From Desulfobacterales bacterium (lineage in GTDB: Bacteria > Desulfobacterota > Syntrophobacteria > B119-G9): a DNA stretch of 5,236 bases. Positions 1 through 5,236 of this stretch are shown here, piece after piece. Position 1 is the stretch's first letter. Each line of letters opens with the position of its first letter. The notes beneath the pieces were generated by a model. The model was not told the origin of the DNA. It worked only from the letters and a program-made list of their open reading frames with translations, and did no database searches. The DNA lies in contig JALXAI010000345.1 of NCBI GenBank assembly GCA_026992215.1, forward strand, positions 1 to 5,236, read 5' to 3'. The position numbers were made by a program, and so were the translations under genes.

Positions 1-380
1 TAAATCATCATTCCGAATCCCAGGGTTAGCATGGCGAAAAATATTTCGTCCCTTCTCACACACAAAAATCCGATTACGGCGGCTCCCGCCGCGGAAGCGG
101 CAATACCGATTAAAATGGCGAACCACACCGAGTTTATGCCGTGCAACAGTGCGAGGGTGGCGGAGTAGGCGCCGATTCCGAAAAAACCCGCCTGGCCGAA
201 GGATAAGAGTCCCGAGTAGCCGAAGAGCAGGTTAAAGCTCATGGCAAAAAGGCCCATGATGAGTATCTCGGTCAGAATCATTGTCCAGTAAATGGGGATA
301 AAAAGGGGACAAAGGGCCAGCGCGCCAAAAGTAGCGAGACTCACTATTAATTGTCTTCTTGCGGATGCATCAAATACCAT
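1..380 (-). CDS. livM: LivM-type ABC transporter permease (partial, N-terminal 126 residues)
   Basis: This is the second inner-membrane permease of a branched-chain-amino-acid-type (HAAT family) ABC importer. It pairs with LivH to form the transmembrane channel. Reading down from the ATG at 380, the frame stays open to the window edge and gives 126 complete codons; the rest of the protein lies beyond base 1. After a short basic N-terminus (ARRQ, residues 7-10) come hydrophobic segments at about 11-31 and 33-54. The LivM signature YSGLLSFGQAGFFGIGAY follows at about 55-72, then another membrane segment at about 85-107, and FFAMLTLGFGMM at 114-125, which matches the family's conserved 'FAMLTL' stretch. 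The start lies 2 bases after the livH stop, with a GGAG/AGAAG purine stretch inside the end of livH as a somewhat distant ribosome-binding site, so translation is probably coupled to livH. The family is clear; the transported ligand is not. Confidence 0.93.
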   Translation of the reverse strand, partial: MVFDASARRQLIVSLATFGALALCPLFIPIYWTMILTEILIMGLFAMSFNLLFGYSGLLSFGQAGFFGIGAYSATLALLHGINSVWFAILIGIAASAAGAAVIGFLCVRRDEIFFAMLTLGFGMMI

Positions 381-382
381 GT

Positions 383-1243
383 TTATGTTTCTTCTCCGAA
401 AAGTCCTCTGGGTCGGATCAAGAGAACCACGGCCAGCAGAATATACGGAAGCGCCATCTGTATACGACCGGCAAAAACCGTTCCGAAGGCCTCTAAGAAA
501 CCGAGCACTATTGCTCCGATAAATGCCCCGGGGAAACTGCCCAGTCCTCCTATTACAACCACGATGAAGCTCTCTATGATTACCCTTTCTCCCATGGACG
601 GTCCGATACTCTGGTGGGGAGCGGCCAGGGCACCTCCCAGGGCCGCAAGCCATGTTCCGAGGCCAAACACCGCCGTAAACAAAAGAGGCACTCGTATCCC
701 TATTCCTTCTGCCATTTCCCTGTCCATTGCCGCTGCTCTTACCAGTTTTCCCCATTTTGTGTACTTGAAAAAGAACCACAAGGCCCCACCCACCAGCGGG
801 CCTACCACCACAAGAAACAGCCTGTATACCGGGTACCAGTGATTGAAAAGAGGAAACACTCCCGACAGAAGCGGCGGAGCTTCCACCACGTGGTAACCGG
901 GGCCCCAGATCAACCTCACACCATCGTCCAATACAAGCAGAATTGCAAAGGTTAAAAGCAGCTGGTAGCTGATATCACGATCATAAACAGGCCGTAGCAA
1001 CCAGACCTCCATAACCATTCCCAGCACTGCGACAAGGAGAGGTCCCGCTAGAACTCCAACCCAGAAGGAGGGGATAATATGCATAATCCACATGGAGAAA
1101 TATGCTCCCAGCATAAACAGGGAGCCATGGGCGAAGTTGAGTACTCCAAGTACACCAAAGACCGTGGTAAGGCCAACGGAGATAAGAAAAAGGAGCATTC
1201 CCCAGCTGAGACCGTTCAGCAAATTTACAACAAAACTTTCCAT
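383..1243 (-). CDS. livH: LivH-type ABC transporter permease
   Basis: This is the first inner-membrane permease of a HAAT-type ABC importer, 286 residues from the ATG at 1243, the usual LivH length. The N-terminus shows the typical LivH layout: a membrane segment at about 11-33, then VLNFAHGSLFMLGAY at 34-48 (family NxAHG). Further hydrophobic segments lie at about 51-80, 94-114, 141-160, 185-208, 223-250 and 262-277. The loop RAAAMDREMAEGIGI (169-183), followed by an Ala/Gly-rich helix, is the region that couples to the ATPase. GGLGSFPGAFIGAI (232-245) and a terminal RPRGLFG (277-283) are also family hallmarks. The reading frame is open 30 codons further upstream, to 1333, but that extension is polar, unlike the family and partly covered by a stem-loop, so I reject it. 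The ribosome-binding sequence GGAAGGAAG (1258-1266) sits 14 bases from the ATG, an unusually long gap. The gene follows the binding-protein gene after 114 bases and runs straight into livM. Confidence 0.95.
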   Translation of the reverse strand: MESFVVNLLNGLSWGMLLFLISVGLTTVFGVLGVLNFAHGSLFMLGAYFSMWIMHIIPSFWVGVLAGPLLVAVLGMVMEVWLLRPVYDRDISYQLLLTFAILLVLDDGVRLIWGPGYHVVEAPPLLSGVFPLFNHWYPVYRLFLVVVGPLVGGALWFFFKYTKWGKLVRAAAMDREMAEGIGIRVPLLFTAVFGLGTWLAALGGALAAPHQSIGPSMGERVIIESFIVVVIGGLGSFPGAFIGAIVLGFLEAFGTVFAGRIQMALPYILLAVVLLIRPRGLFGEET

Positions 1244-1308
1244 ACCATCACAAACATCTTCCTTCCGGGAAGTAAACGATAAAAATCGACTATCACATAA
1301 GAAAAGAG

Positions 1309-1351
1309 GGCGGAGCATATCCACCCTCATCAACGAACTGTTTACTCCGCC
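1309..1351 (-). promoter_or_regulatory. Stem-loop with T-rich tail between binding-protein gene and livH
   Basis: On the minus strand GGCGGAGTA (1351 to 1343) can pair with TGCTCCGCC (1317 to 1309): nine pairs, one of them G-U, around a 25-base loop. The stem begins 7 bases after the TAG stop of the binding-protein gene, and is followed by CTCTTTTCTT (1308 to 1299). The shape and T-rich tail suggest a leaky terminator or a 3'-end stabiliser that leaves more binding-protein mRNA than permease mRNA, an arrangement well known in ABC importer operons. The loop is long and the T tract is interrupted, so it is not a textbook strong terminator. A small alternative hairpin, CCGC-ATG-GCGG (1357 to 1347), shares bases with the left arm and would compete with it. 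Confidence 0.45.
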
Positions 1352-1357
1352 ATGCGG

Positions 1358-2587
1358 CTACTTTCTCTTGCACCCCGTTTGTTCAACAGGTCTGGTTATT
1401 TCCTTCCCGGGGAAGATTTTCATGGGTTTGAGGATCCTGATGGGATATGCAGGATCTGCGGCTGTTTTACCCCAGCAGGCATCCGTGACTGCCTGATGAT
1501 CAACCGCCCTTATGGTGATCTTACCCACGGGCAGTTCCACGCTCAACCCTTCAAGGGCCTTTATAACAGCTTCTTTTTTCGTGGTTTTTGCCTTTTCTAC
1601 GGCGGCCTTGTAGGTATAAACGGCGCCGTATGCACCATGAGCATTATAAGACGGGTACTGGCCGAATCTCTTATGGTAGGCGGTCCTGAATTTCACGTTG
1701 ACAGGCGAATTGTTGCTCAGGAACCAGTAACGGGTTCCCACCCATATGCCTTCCGGCATTTTATCCTTGAGTGCGTAAAGTACCTCTGTGGCCGCGCCAA
1801 GGGACATCAGGATATCAAAATCACCCTTGAAGAACCCCATCTGTTCTGCCTGTCTAACAAAATCAATGAGGTTTCCGCCCCAGAGAGAAATGAACACTCC
1901 CTCGGGCTTGGACTGCATGATCTTGGTTATGTAAGAACTGAAGTCTGTTGTCTTGATGGGTGAAAAAGCCACTTTTTCCTTGGCCATGAATTTAACATCT
2001 GGCCTCAATTCCTTCAGATACTTCTGGAAATATTCCCATGACTGGTGACCGAAGGCATAATCGGGGCCGATGGTTGTCCACAACTTTGCCTTTGACTGGG
2101 CGGCAATCTTTGCCCCGGCTTTCACGTTTTGAGCAAGGTTAAGGGATATTCTGAAGACCCAGTCGTTACAGATATTACCCGTTACATCCGGCGTTGCGGC
2201 GTGGGTTATTATAAGAGGAGTTTTCATCTGGGGAATTAGCGGGACAACGGTTTTTGCCACACCGCTTGAGTCCAGCCCGATCAAGCAATCCACGCCAACC
2301 TGGTAGACCAGCTTTTTAAGAGCCCTGGCAGCGACATCAGGCTTGCCGGTCGAATCTTCGAAGTAAGCTTCCACTTTTCTGCCCAGGATACCCCCGGAGG
2401 CGTTAATTTCATCCACGGCAAGCTGAGCACCCTGCTTGGCAAACTGTCCGTAGGTGGAAAAAGGACCCGACATAATGTAGACGAATCCCAGTTTTATCGG
2501 TTTTTCAGCGGCCGTTGCGGGGGCAAACAAAACCAGGCACAACAGGATTGCCAAAATACCTCTAAAGATTAACTGACTCCTCTTCAT
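1358..2587 (-). CDS. Periplasmic substrate-binding protein of a branched-chain-amino-acid-type ABC importer (LivK-like)
   Basis: This 409-residue protein of the Peripla_BP_6 / LivK family captures the ligand in the periplasm and delivers it to the LivH-LivM channel. Residues 1-27 form a Sec signal peptide: basic MKR, a hydrophobic core at about 11-22, and an APATAA cleavage region before EKPIK. The lone Cys17 follows Leu, not Ala/Gly, so this is not a lipoprotein. The mature N-terminus has the family pattern KLGFVYIMSGPFSTYGQ (32-48), QLAVDEINASGGILGR (55-70) and a conserved VVPLIPQMKTPLI (114-126). HAATPDVT (129-136) and GPDYAFG (174-180) are also typical of the two-lobed fold. The ATG is fixed by a strong AGGAGG (2593-2598) 5 bases upstream. 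The gene lies 21 bases after the AOR gene and ahead of livH. Ligand specificity cannot be read from the sequence: members bind Leu/Ile/Val, aromatic acids, amides or urea, so I withhold the symbol livK. Confidence 0.93.
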   Translation of the reverse strand: MKRSQLIFRGILAILLCLVLFAPATAAEKPIKLGFVYIMSGPFSTYGQFAKQGAQLAVDEINASGGILGRKVEAYFEDSTGKPDVAARALKKLVYQVGVDCLIGLDSSGVAKTVVPLIPQMKTPLIITHAATPDVTGNICNDWVFRISLNLAQNVKAGAKIAAQSKAKLWTTIGPDYAFGHQSWEYFQKYLKELRPDVKFMAKEKVAFSPIKTTDFSSYITKIMQSKPEGVFISLWGGNLIDFVRQAEQMGFFKGDFDILMSLGAATEVLYALKDKMPEGIWVGTRYWFLSNNSPVNVKFRTAYHKRFGQYPSYNAHGAYGAVYTYKAAVEKAKTTKKEAVIKALEGLSVELPVGKITIRAVDHQAVTDACWGKTAADPAYPIRILKPMKIFPGKEITRPVEQTGCKRK

Positions 2588-2592
2588 GGCTT

Positions 2593-2599
2593 CCTCCTT
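2593..2599 (-). promoter_or_regulatory. Strong ribosome-binding site of the binding-protein gene
   Basis: The minus strand reads AAGGAGG, 5 bases before the ATG at 2587. It is the best Shine-Dalgarno match in the window and lies wholly within the 21-base gap after the AOR stop codon. It fits the high synthesis that a periplasmic binding protein needs compared with its permeases, whose ribosome-binding sequences are weaker or badly spaced. Confidence 0.8.
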
Positions 2600-2608
2600 T
2601 TTGACAGG

Positions 2609-4360
2609 TTAATCTTTGGGGACTCCTTCTTCGTTCCAACCCCGAAGTCGGTAGTACCCCCTGACAAGTTCTTTTACCTCGTTTTCCCCTATTTTTTGCC
2701 CGTCTCTTAATGCTTCTTTCACCAGACGCCTCGGAAGTTTATCATCTTCCGCGGTAAGTCCTTCCCGCAGGTTAAAGCGTCGGGTATTGTTTACGATCCT
2801 TGAGGCAATTTTCGATAGTTCGTCTTTGCCCAGCTTCATTCCCGTGGTTAAAGCTATAATTTCCGAAAGCTCGTCCCACAGGTAAAAATCCCTGTAAAAA
2901 CGGCACAGGATCAGGCTGTCAAATAGCGTGCACCTGTCTTCGAAATCAAGAAAAACTTTCAACAGCTCCTCCGTGTTGTCGGGGTCAAACATGCCTGCGA
3001 GTTCCGCCTTGTAAAATGTGGTACGAAGATGACATGCGCCCCGGTCACTGACCGCGTAAGCCAGCGCCATGCCTTTCAGGGAACGAGGGTCATATCCTGC
3101 GGGTTCAAGGCCTTTTACGTGCACGGCAATGTCTTCGAGGCCCAGTTCCTCGCTTGCTTTTTTTATTCCCTCGGCAAACAGGTTTCCAGTGCCCTTTCTT
3201 TCAGATATCATGCGCAGAAAATTTGCAATAGAATCCACGTCTCCGTATTCGATCTTTTCGGGAATCTTACCCCTTTTTGAGGCTTCCACCGCGAAAGCTA
3301 CCATGTTACCCGCGGTAATCGTATCCATGCCAAGCCTGTCGCAAAGGTCATTCAGGTATGCTATCTCATCAATGCTATCAATCATGCACAGGCCACCAAA
3401 GGCGTATATCGTTTCGTATTCCGGTCCCTCAATCTTTAATCCCCTGTGCCTCCCTTCGAGAATCTCCGTGTACTTGCCGCATGCCATAAAGCACGTCCTG
3501 CAGGCCCTGGGGGTAACCTTGCATTTGCTGAGAAGTGCGTCTGCGCTTATTTCTTCCCATTTATCATAGGTTCCTTCGGCCCAGTACCTGGTCGGAAATC
3601 CCTTTGCCCTGTTGAGGATCTTTACCATCATGGGTGTGCCAAGGTTCCTGTAGGCCCTGGTGGCGGGATGGTCCTTGAGTTCTTTAACCGTTTTCTTAGC
3701 GTAACTGCGAGCACCTTCAAGGTCGGCAAATTCTCTTGCGATGTTTCCGTGAAATACAAGAGCCTTAACCTTTTTTGACCCGAGGACAGCACCCATTCCC
3801 GTTCTTCCGGCAGACCTCCACCTGTCATTCTCAATCACGGCATACCTGATGAGATTCTCGCCTGCTGGTCCAATGACCATGGAGCCACTTTTATCGGAAC
3901 CGGAGCGAGCCTTTACTTCTTTCTCTGTCCGAAAGGTATCGAGTCCCCACAGATCAGCCGCGTCGTGGAATTTAACCCCTTCGTCGGTAATTTCCAGCCA
4001 GACGGGATTTTCCGACGCACCTTTAAGTATGAAAGCATCGTAGCCGGTGCGGCTCATGTAAATGGCTAGGCTTCCCCCGGAATATGACTCCCCGTAAAAA
4101 CCCGTAAGCGGAGATTTTGTATATACTCCGTGCCGACAGGACCCGTAAATCGGGCTATCCGACACCGGTCCCAGGGAAAAAATCACCAGGTTTTCAGGAG
4201 ACAGGGGACCCACGCCCTTCGGGTTTCTTTCCAGAAGAAGATGCGTTGCCAGCCCTTTACCTCCCAGGTAGTTTTTATAAACCCGTGAGTCAACTCCCTC
4301 GGCTTCGTATCTACGATCATTGAGGTCTATAACCAGTATTTTCCCAAAAAAACCTTTCAT
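2609..4360 (-). CDS. aor: Tungsten-type aldehyde:ferredoxin oxidoreductase (AOR family)
   Basis: This cytoplasmic enzyme family oxidises aldehydes to carboxylic acids and reduces ferredoxin, using a tungsten (or molybdenum) bis-pterin and one 4Fe-4S cluster. The protein has 583 residues from the ATG at 4360, near the family's usual ~600. The N-terminal pterin-binding domain spans about 1-205: GKILVIDL (6-13), TKSPLTGFYGESYSGG (81-96), and GPAGEN with SAGRTGMGAVLGSKKVKAL (164-200). Cluster ligands are Cys287, Cys290 and Cys294 (CxxCxxxC) plus Cys486 in DSLILC (481-486). This matches the Pyrococcus furiosus AOR ligands 288, 291, 295 and 494 and its second pterin motif DxxxLC. GPEYE (312-316) and DPRSLKG...RGACHLR (424-446) carry the family's candidate active-site Glu and His. 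The start is set by GGGAG 4 bases upstream, within an ATGA overlap with ybaK; the GTG at 4375 is a less likely start. The C-terminus ends at GWNEEGVPKD, a little short. The exact substrate is unknown; BamB-like or other subtypes are not excluded. Confidence 0.95.
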   Translation of the reverse strand: MKGFFGKILVIDLNDRRYEAEGVDSRVYKNYLGGKGLATHLLLERNPKGVGPLSPENLVIFSLGPVSDSPIYGSCRHGVYTKSPLTGFYGESYSGGSLAIYMSRTGYDAFILKGASENPVWLEITDEGVKFHDAADLWGLDTFRTEKEVKARSGSDKSGSMVIGPAGENLIRYAVIENDRWRSAGRTGMGAVLGSKKVKALVFHGNIAREFADLEGARSYAKKTVKELKDHPATRAYRNLGTPMMVKILNRAKGFPTRYWAEGTYDKWEEISADALLSKCKVTPRACRTCFMACGKYTEILEGRHRGLKIEGPEYETIYAFGGLCMIDSIDEIAYLNDLCDRLGMDTITAGNMVAFAVEASKRGKIPEKIEYGDVDSIANFLRMISERKGTGNLFAEGIKKASEELGLEDIAVHVKGLEPAGYDPRSLKGMALAYAVSDRGACHLRTTFYKAELAGMFDPDNTEELLKVFLDFEDRCTLFDSLILCRFYRDFYLWDELSEIIALTTGMKLGKDELSKIASRIVNNTRRFNLREGLTAEDDKLPRRLVKEALRDGQKIGENEVKELVRGYYRLRGWNEEGVPKD

Positions 4361-4845
4361 CTTTCTCCCTTCCACTCACACTGCCTCGTTGTCAGGTCAA
4401 GAATTTCGCAGCCTGTTATTTCGGCGATATCACGGGGATTCATTATGACCATTGTCCCCCTGGCTCCCCCGTTTATGGCAACCTCTCTGAAGTCGAGAAG
4501 GCCGGATTCCATCAATACCGGCAAATTTCTCCTTGTACCGAAGGGGCTGATTCCGCCCACAAGGTATCCCGTTAACCGCTCGGCCGTACGCGTGTCGGCC
4601 ATGGCAGCACGTTTCACACCAAGCCTGGCCGCCAGCTTTTTCAAATCCAGCTTCATGTTGCCCGGCATCAACACCAGTACAATCCCTTTGATGCCCGCGT
4701 CTACTACAAGCGTTTTTATCGTTCTCTCAATGGGATAGTCAATGGCTCTTGCCGCAAATTCAGCGCCTTTTACCCTGTGGTCGTATTTACGGATATCGAA
4801 ACTTATACCCCTCGACTTCAGCAGCTTAATCGCGCGCGTGGACAC
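4357..4845 (-). CDS. ybaK: YbaK/EbsC-family aminoacyl-tRNA deacylase
   Basis: This 162-residue cytoplasmic protein belongs to the YbaK/ProXp family, which hydrolyses misacylated tRNA, classically Cys-tRNA(Pro) made in error by prolyl-tRNA synthetase. The single YbaK domain spans almost the whole length. IKTLVVD (43-49) contains Lys44, equivalent to the essential lysine of characterised YbaK. GYLVGGISPFGTRRNLPV (93-110) is very close to the E. coli YbaK motif, and INGGARG with NPRDIAEITG (124-145) matches the closing strand and helix. I favour YbaK over ProXp-ala because of the full GYLVGGISP motif, but specificity is inferred. The start is GTG at 4845 with GAGAGG 7 bases upstream. The TGA stop overlaps the AOR ATG as ATGA, so the two are probably translationally coupled. 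The 64-base leader between selD and this gene has no strong terminator, so it may share the selD transcript. Confidence 0.93.
   Translation of the reverse strand: MSTRAIKLLKSRGISFDIRKYDHRVKGAEFAARAIDYPIERTIKTLVVDAGIKGIVLVLMPGNMKLDLKKLAARLGVKRAAMADTRTAERLTGYLVGGISPFGTRRNLPVLMESGLLDFREVAINGGARGTMVIMNPRDIAEITGCEILDLTTRQCEWKGER
4365..4371 (-). promoter_or_regulatory. Ribosome-binding site deciding the AOR start
   Basis: The minus strand reads AAGGGAG four bases (AAAG) before the ATG at 4360, inside the last codons of ybaK. It supports that ATG over the upstream in-frame GTG at 4375 and places the AOR start within the four-base ATGA overlap with the ybaK stop. Confidence 0.65.
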
Positions 4846-4868
4846 GAATTTACCTCTCTAAATAGCAT
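4818..4868 (-). CDS. Possible 16-residue leader peptide overlapping the ybaK start (tentative)
   Basis: An ATG at 4868 opens a 16-codon frame ending in TGA at 4818, encoding MLFREVNSCPRARLSC. It overlaps the ybaK GTG start in another frame. A GAGG eight bases upstream is a usable ribosome-binding sequence, and the surrounding GAGGTTAATT recurs as GAGGTAAATT 24 bases on, as the ybaK ribosome-binding region. The peptide carries a Cys-Pro pair and ends in Cys, which is suggestive beside a gene whose family removes Cys from tRNA(Pro). Such a short frame can easily occur by chance. If the weak promoter-like hexamers at 4893/4864 are used instead, this ATG would not be on the transcript. Confidence 0.15.
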   Translation of the reverse strand: MLFREVNSCPRARLSC

Positions 4869-4909
4869 AAAATTAACCTCAATCCCAGTACAAACGCCTC
4901 TGAAGAACG

Positions 4910-5236
4910 CTAGATAACCCGTATCTTCCCGGCGGGGCTTGCCACCACATTCCCGATAACCGCGGACTCCGGGACTCCTGCGTTCTTCAGCTCATTGACG
5001 AGAGCAGAAGCCTTGGTCTTTGATACCGAAATCAGCAACCCCCCGGACGTCTGGGGATCGAACAAAATATCCTTCATCACGTTGTCGATTCCGGGTGAAA
5101 ACTCAACCATGTCTTTTCTAAAATCACGGTTCTTATGAGTGCCCGCGGGGACAAATCCCATGGAAGCGAACTCAAAGGCTTCCGTGATTACGGGAACTTG
5201 AGATGCCCTGATCTCGATCCCGACCCCTGTTCCCTC
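4910..5236 (-). CDS. selD: Selenophosphate synthetase SelD (partial, C-terminal 108 residues)
   Basis: SelD makes selenophosphate from ATP and selenide, the selenium donor for selenocysteine-tRNA, 2-selenouridine in tRNA, or selenium-containing molybdenum enzymes. Only the C-terminal AIRS-type domain is visible, open from the window edge at 5236 to the TAG at 4910. The opening residues EGTGVGIEIRASQVPVI are followed by the family's hinge AFEFASMGFVPAGTHKN. Further on, LFDPQTSGGLLISV is the diagnostic SelD signature, and the protein ends with VIGNVVASPAGKIRVI. The ATG at 5161 is internal methionine, not the start, because recognisable SelD sequence continues upstream of it in frame. The catalytic Cys/Sec near the N-terminus and the glycine-rich ATP loop lie outside the window, so I cannot tell whether this SelD itself contains selenocysteine. 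ybaK follows after 64 bases. Confidence 0.95.
   Translation of the reverse strand, partial: EGTGVGIEIRASQVPVITEAFEFASMGFVPAGTHKNRDFRKDMVEFSPGIDNVMKDILFDPQTSGGLLISVSKTKASALVNELKNAGVPESAVIGNVVASPAGKIRVI

Noticed and set aside
351..842. Plus-strand frame of 163 codons, opposite livM and livH
   Set aside because: It lies opposite well-recognised membrane-protein genes, has no recognisable family features, and reflects the codon bias of the true strand.
1244..1333. Longer LivH start at 1333
   Set aside because: The added 30 residues are polar and unlike LivH N-termini, and the start falls inside the intergenic stem-loop region; the ATG at 1243 gives the canonical beginning and length.
1352..1963. 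Plus-strand frame of 203 codons opposite the binding-protein gene
   Set aside because: It is antisense to a clear Peripla_BP_6 gene and shows no domain, signal or plausible context of its own.
2534..2540. Lipobox in the binding protein around Cys17
   Set aside because: The cysteine follows Leu-Leu within the hydrophobic core and not a small residue at the end of it; an AxA-type cleavage site follows ten residues later.
3069..3569. Plus-strand frame of 166 codons opposite the AOR gene
   Set aside because: It is antisense to the conserved AOR cluster and pterin region, with low-complexity Ser/Pro/Leu content typical of a shadow frame.
4346..4352. Run of seven A (T on the coding strand) just inside the AOR start as a phase-variable tract
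   Set aside because: Seven bases is short for contingency slippage and the run encodes conserved-type Phe-Phe codons in an intact frame.
4357..4359. ybaK TGA as a selenocysteine codon, prompted by selD nearby
   Set aside because: Reading through gives only about ten residues before a TAG, the protein already has full YbaK length, and the TGA is explained by the ATGA overlap.
4361..4375. GTG start of AOR at 4375
   Set aside because: The ATG at 4360 has a closer ribosome-binding sequence and begins at the family's usual MxGxxGKIL pattern, so the five extra residues are unlikely.
4864..4893. Promoter TTGTAC (4893-4888), 18 bases, TATGCT (4869-4864) upstream of ybaK
   Set aside because: It matches the sigma-70 consensus at only about half the positions and no terminator separates it from selD; too weak to list as a feature.

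Overview
All supported genes lie on the minus strand, so the window reads right to left in gene order: selD (C-terminal part only), ybaK, a tungsten-type aldehyde:ferredoxin oxidoreductase (AOR), a periplasmic substrate-binding protein, livH, and livM (N-terminal part only). Both end genes run off the window. The layout is dense. ybaK and the AOR gene overlap in an ATGA. The AOR gene and the binding-protein gene are 21 bases apart, and livH and livM are 2 bases apart. The only real gaps are 64 bases (selD to ybaK) and 114 bases (binding protein to livH). No stretch of 300 bases lacks a gene. I see no RNA gene, mobile element or CRISPR array.

The organism is most likely an anaerobic bacterium. 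AOR-family enzymes carry a tungsten (or molybdenum) pterin and a 4Fe-4S cluster, and nearly all characterised members are oxygen-sensitive. The binding protein has a classical Sec signal peptide with no lipobox, which suggests a Gram-negative with a periplasm. AOR, SelD and a branched-chain-amino-acid-type ABC importer together would fit a sulfate-reducing or syntrophic Desulfobacterota-like organism, but that is inference from gene content and not from a marker gene.

Functionally the right part is housekeeping: SelD makes selenophosphate, and YbaK clears mischarged tRNA. The left part looks like an import-and-oxidise unit. A LivK/LivH/LivM-type importer is encoded directly downstream of an AOR in what looks like one transcript. 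A reasonable hypothesis is that the importer brings in an amino acid or other small organic acid whose breakdown passes through an aldehyde, which AOR oxidises to the acid while reducing ferredoxin. The ATPase genes (livG, livF) needed for a working importer are not in view and would be expected beyond base 1.

The most interesting non-coding signals are a stem-loop with a T-rich tail between the binding-protein gene and livH, and a short potential leader ORF with its own ribosome-binding sequence overlapping the start of ybaK. Neither amounts to a demonstrated new system. The core genes belong to well-known families.
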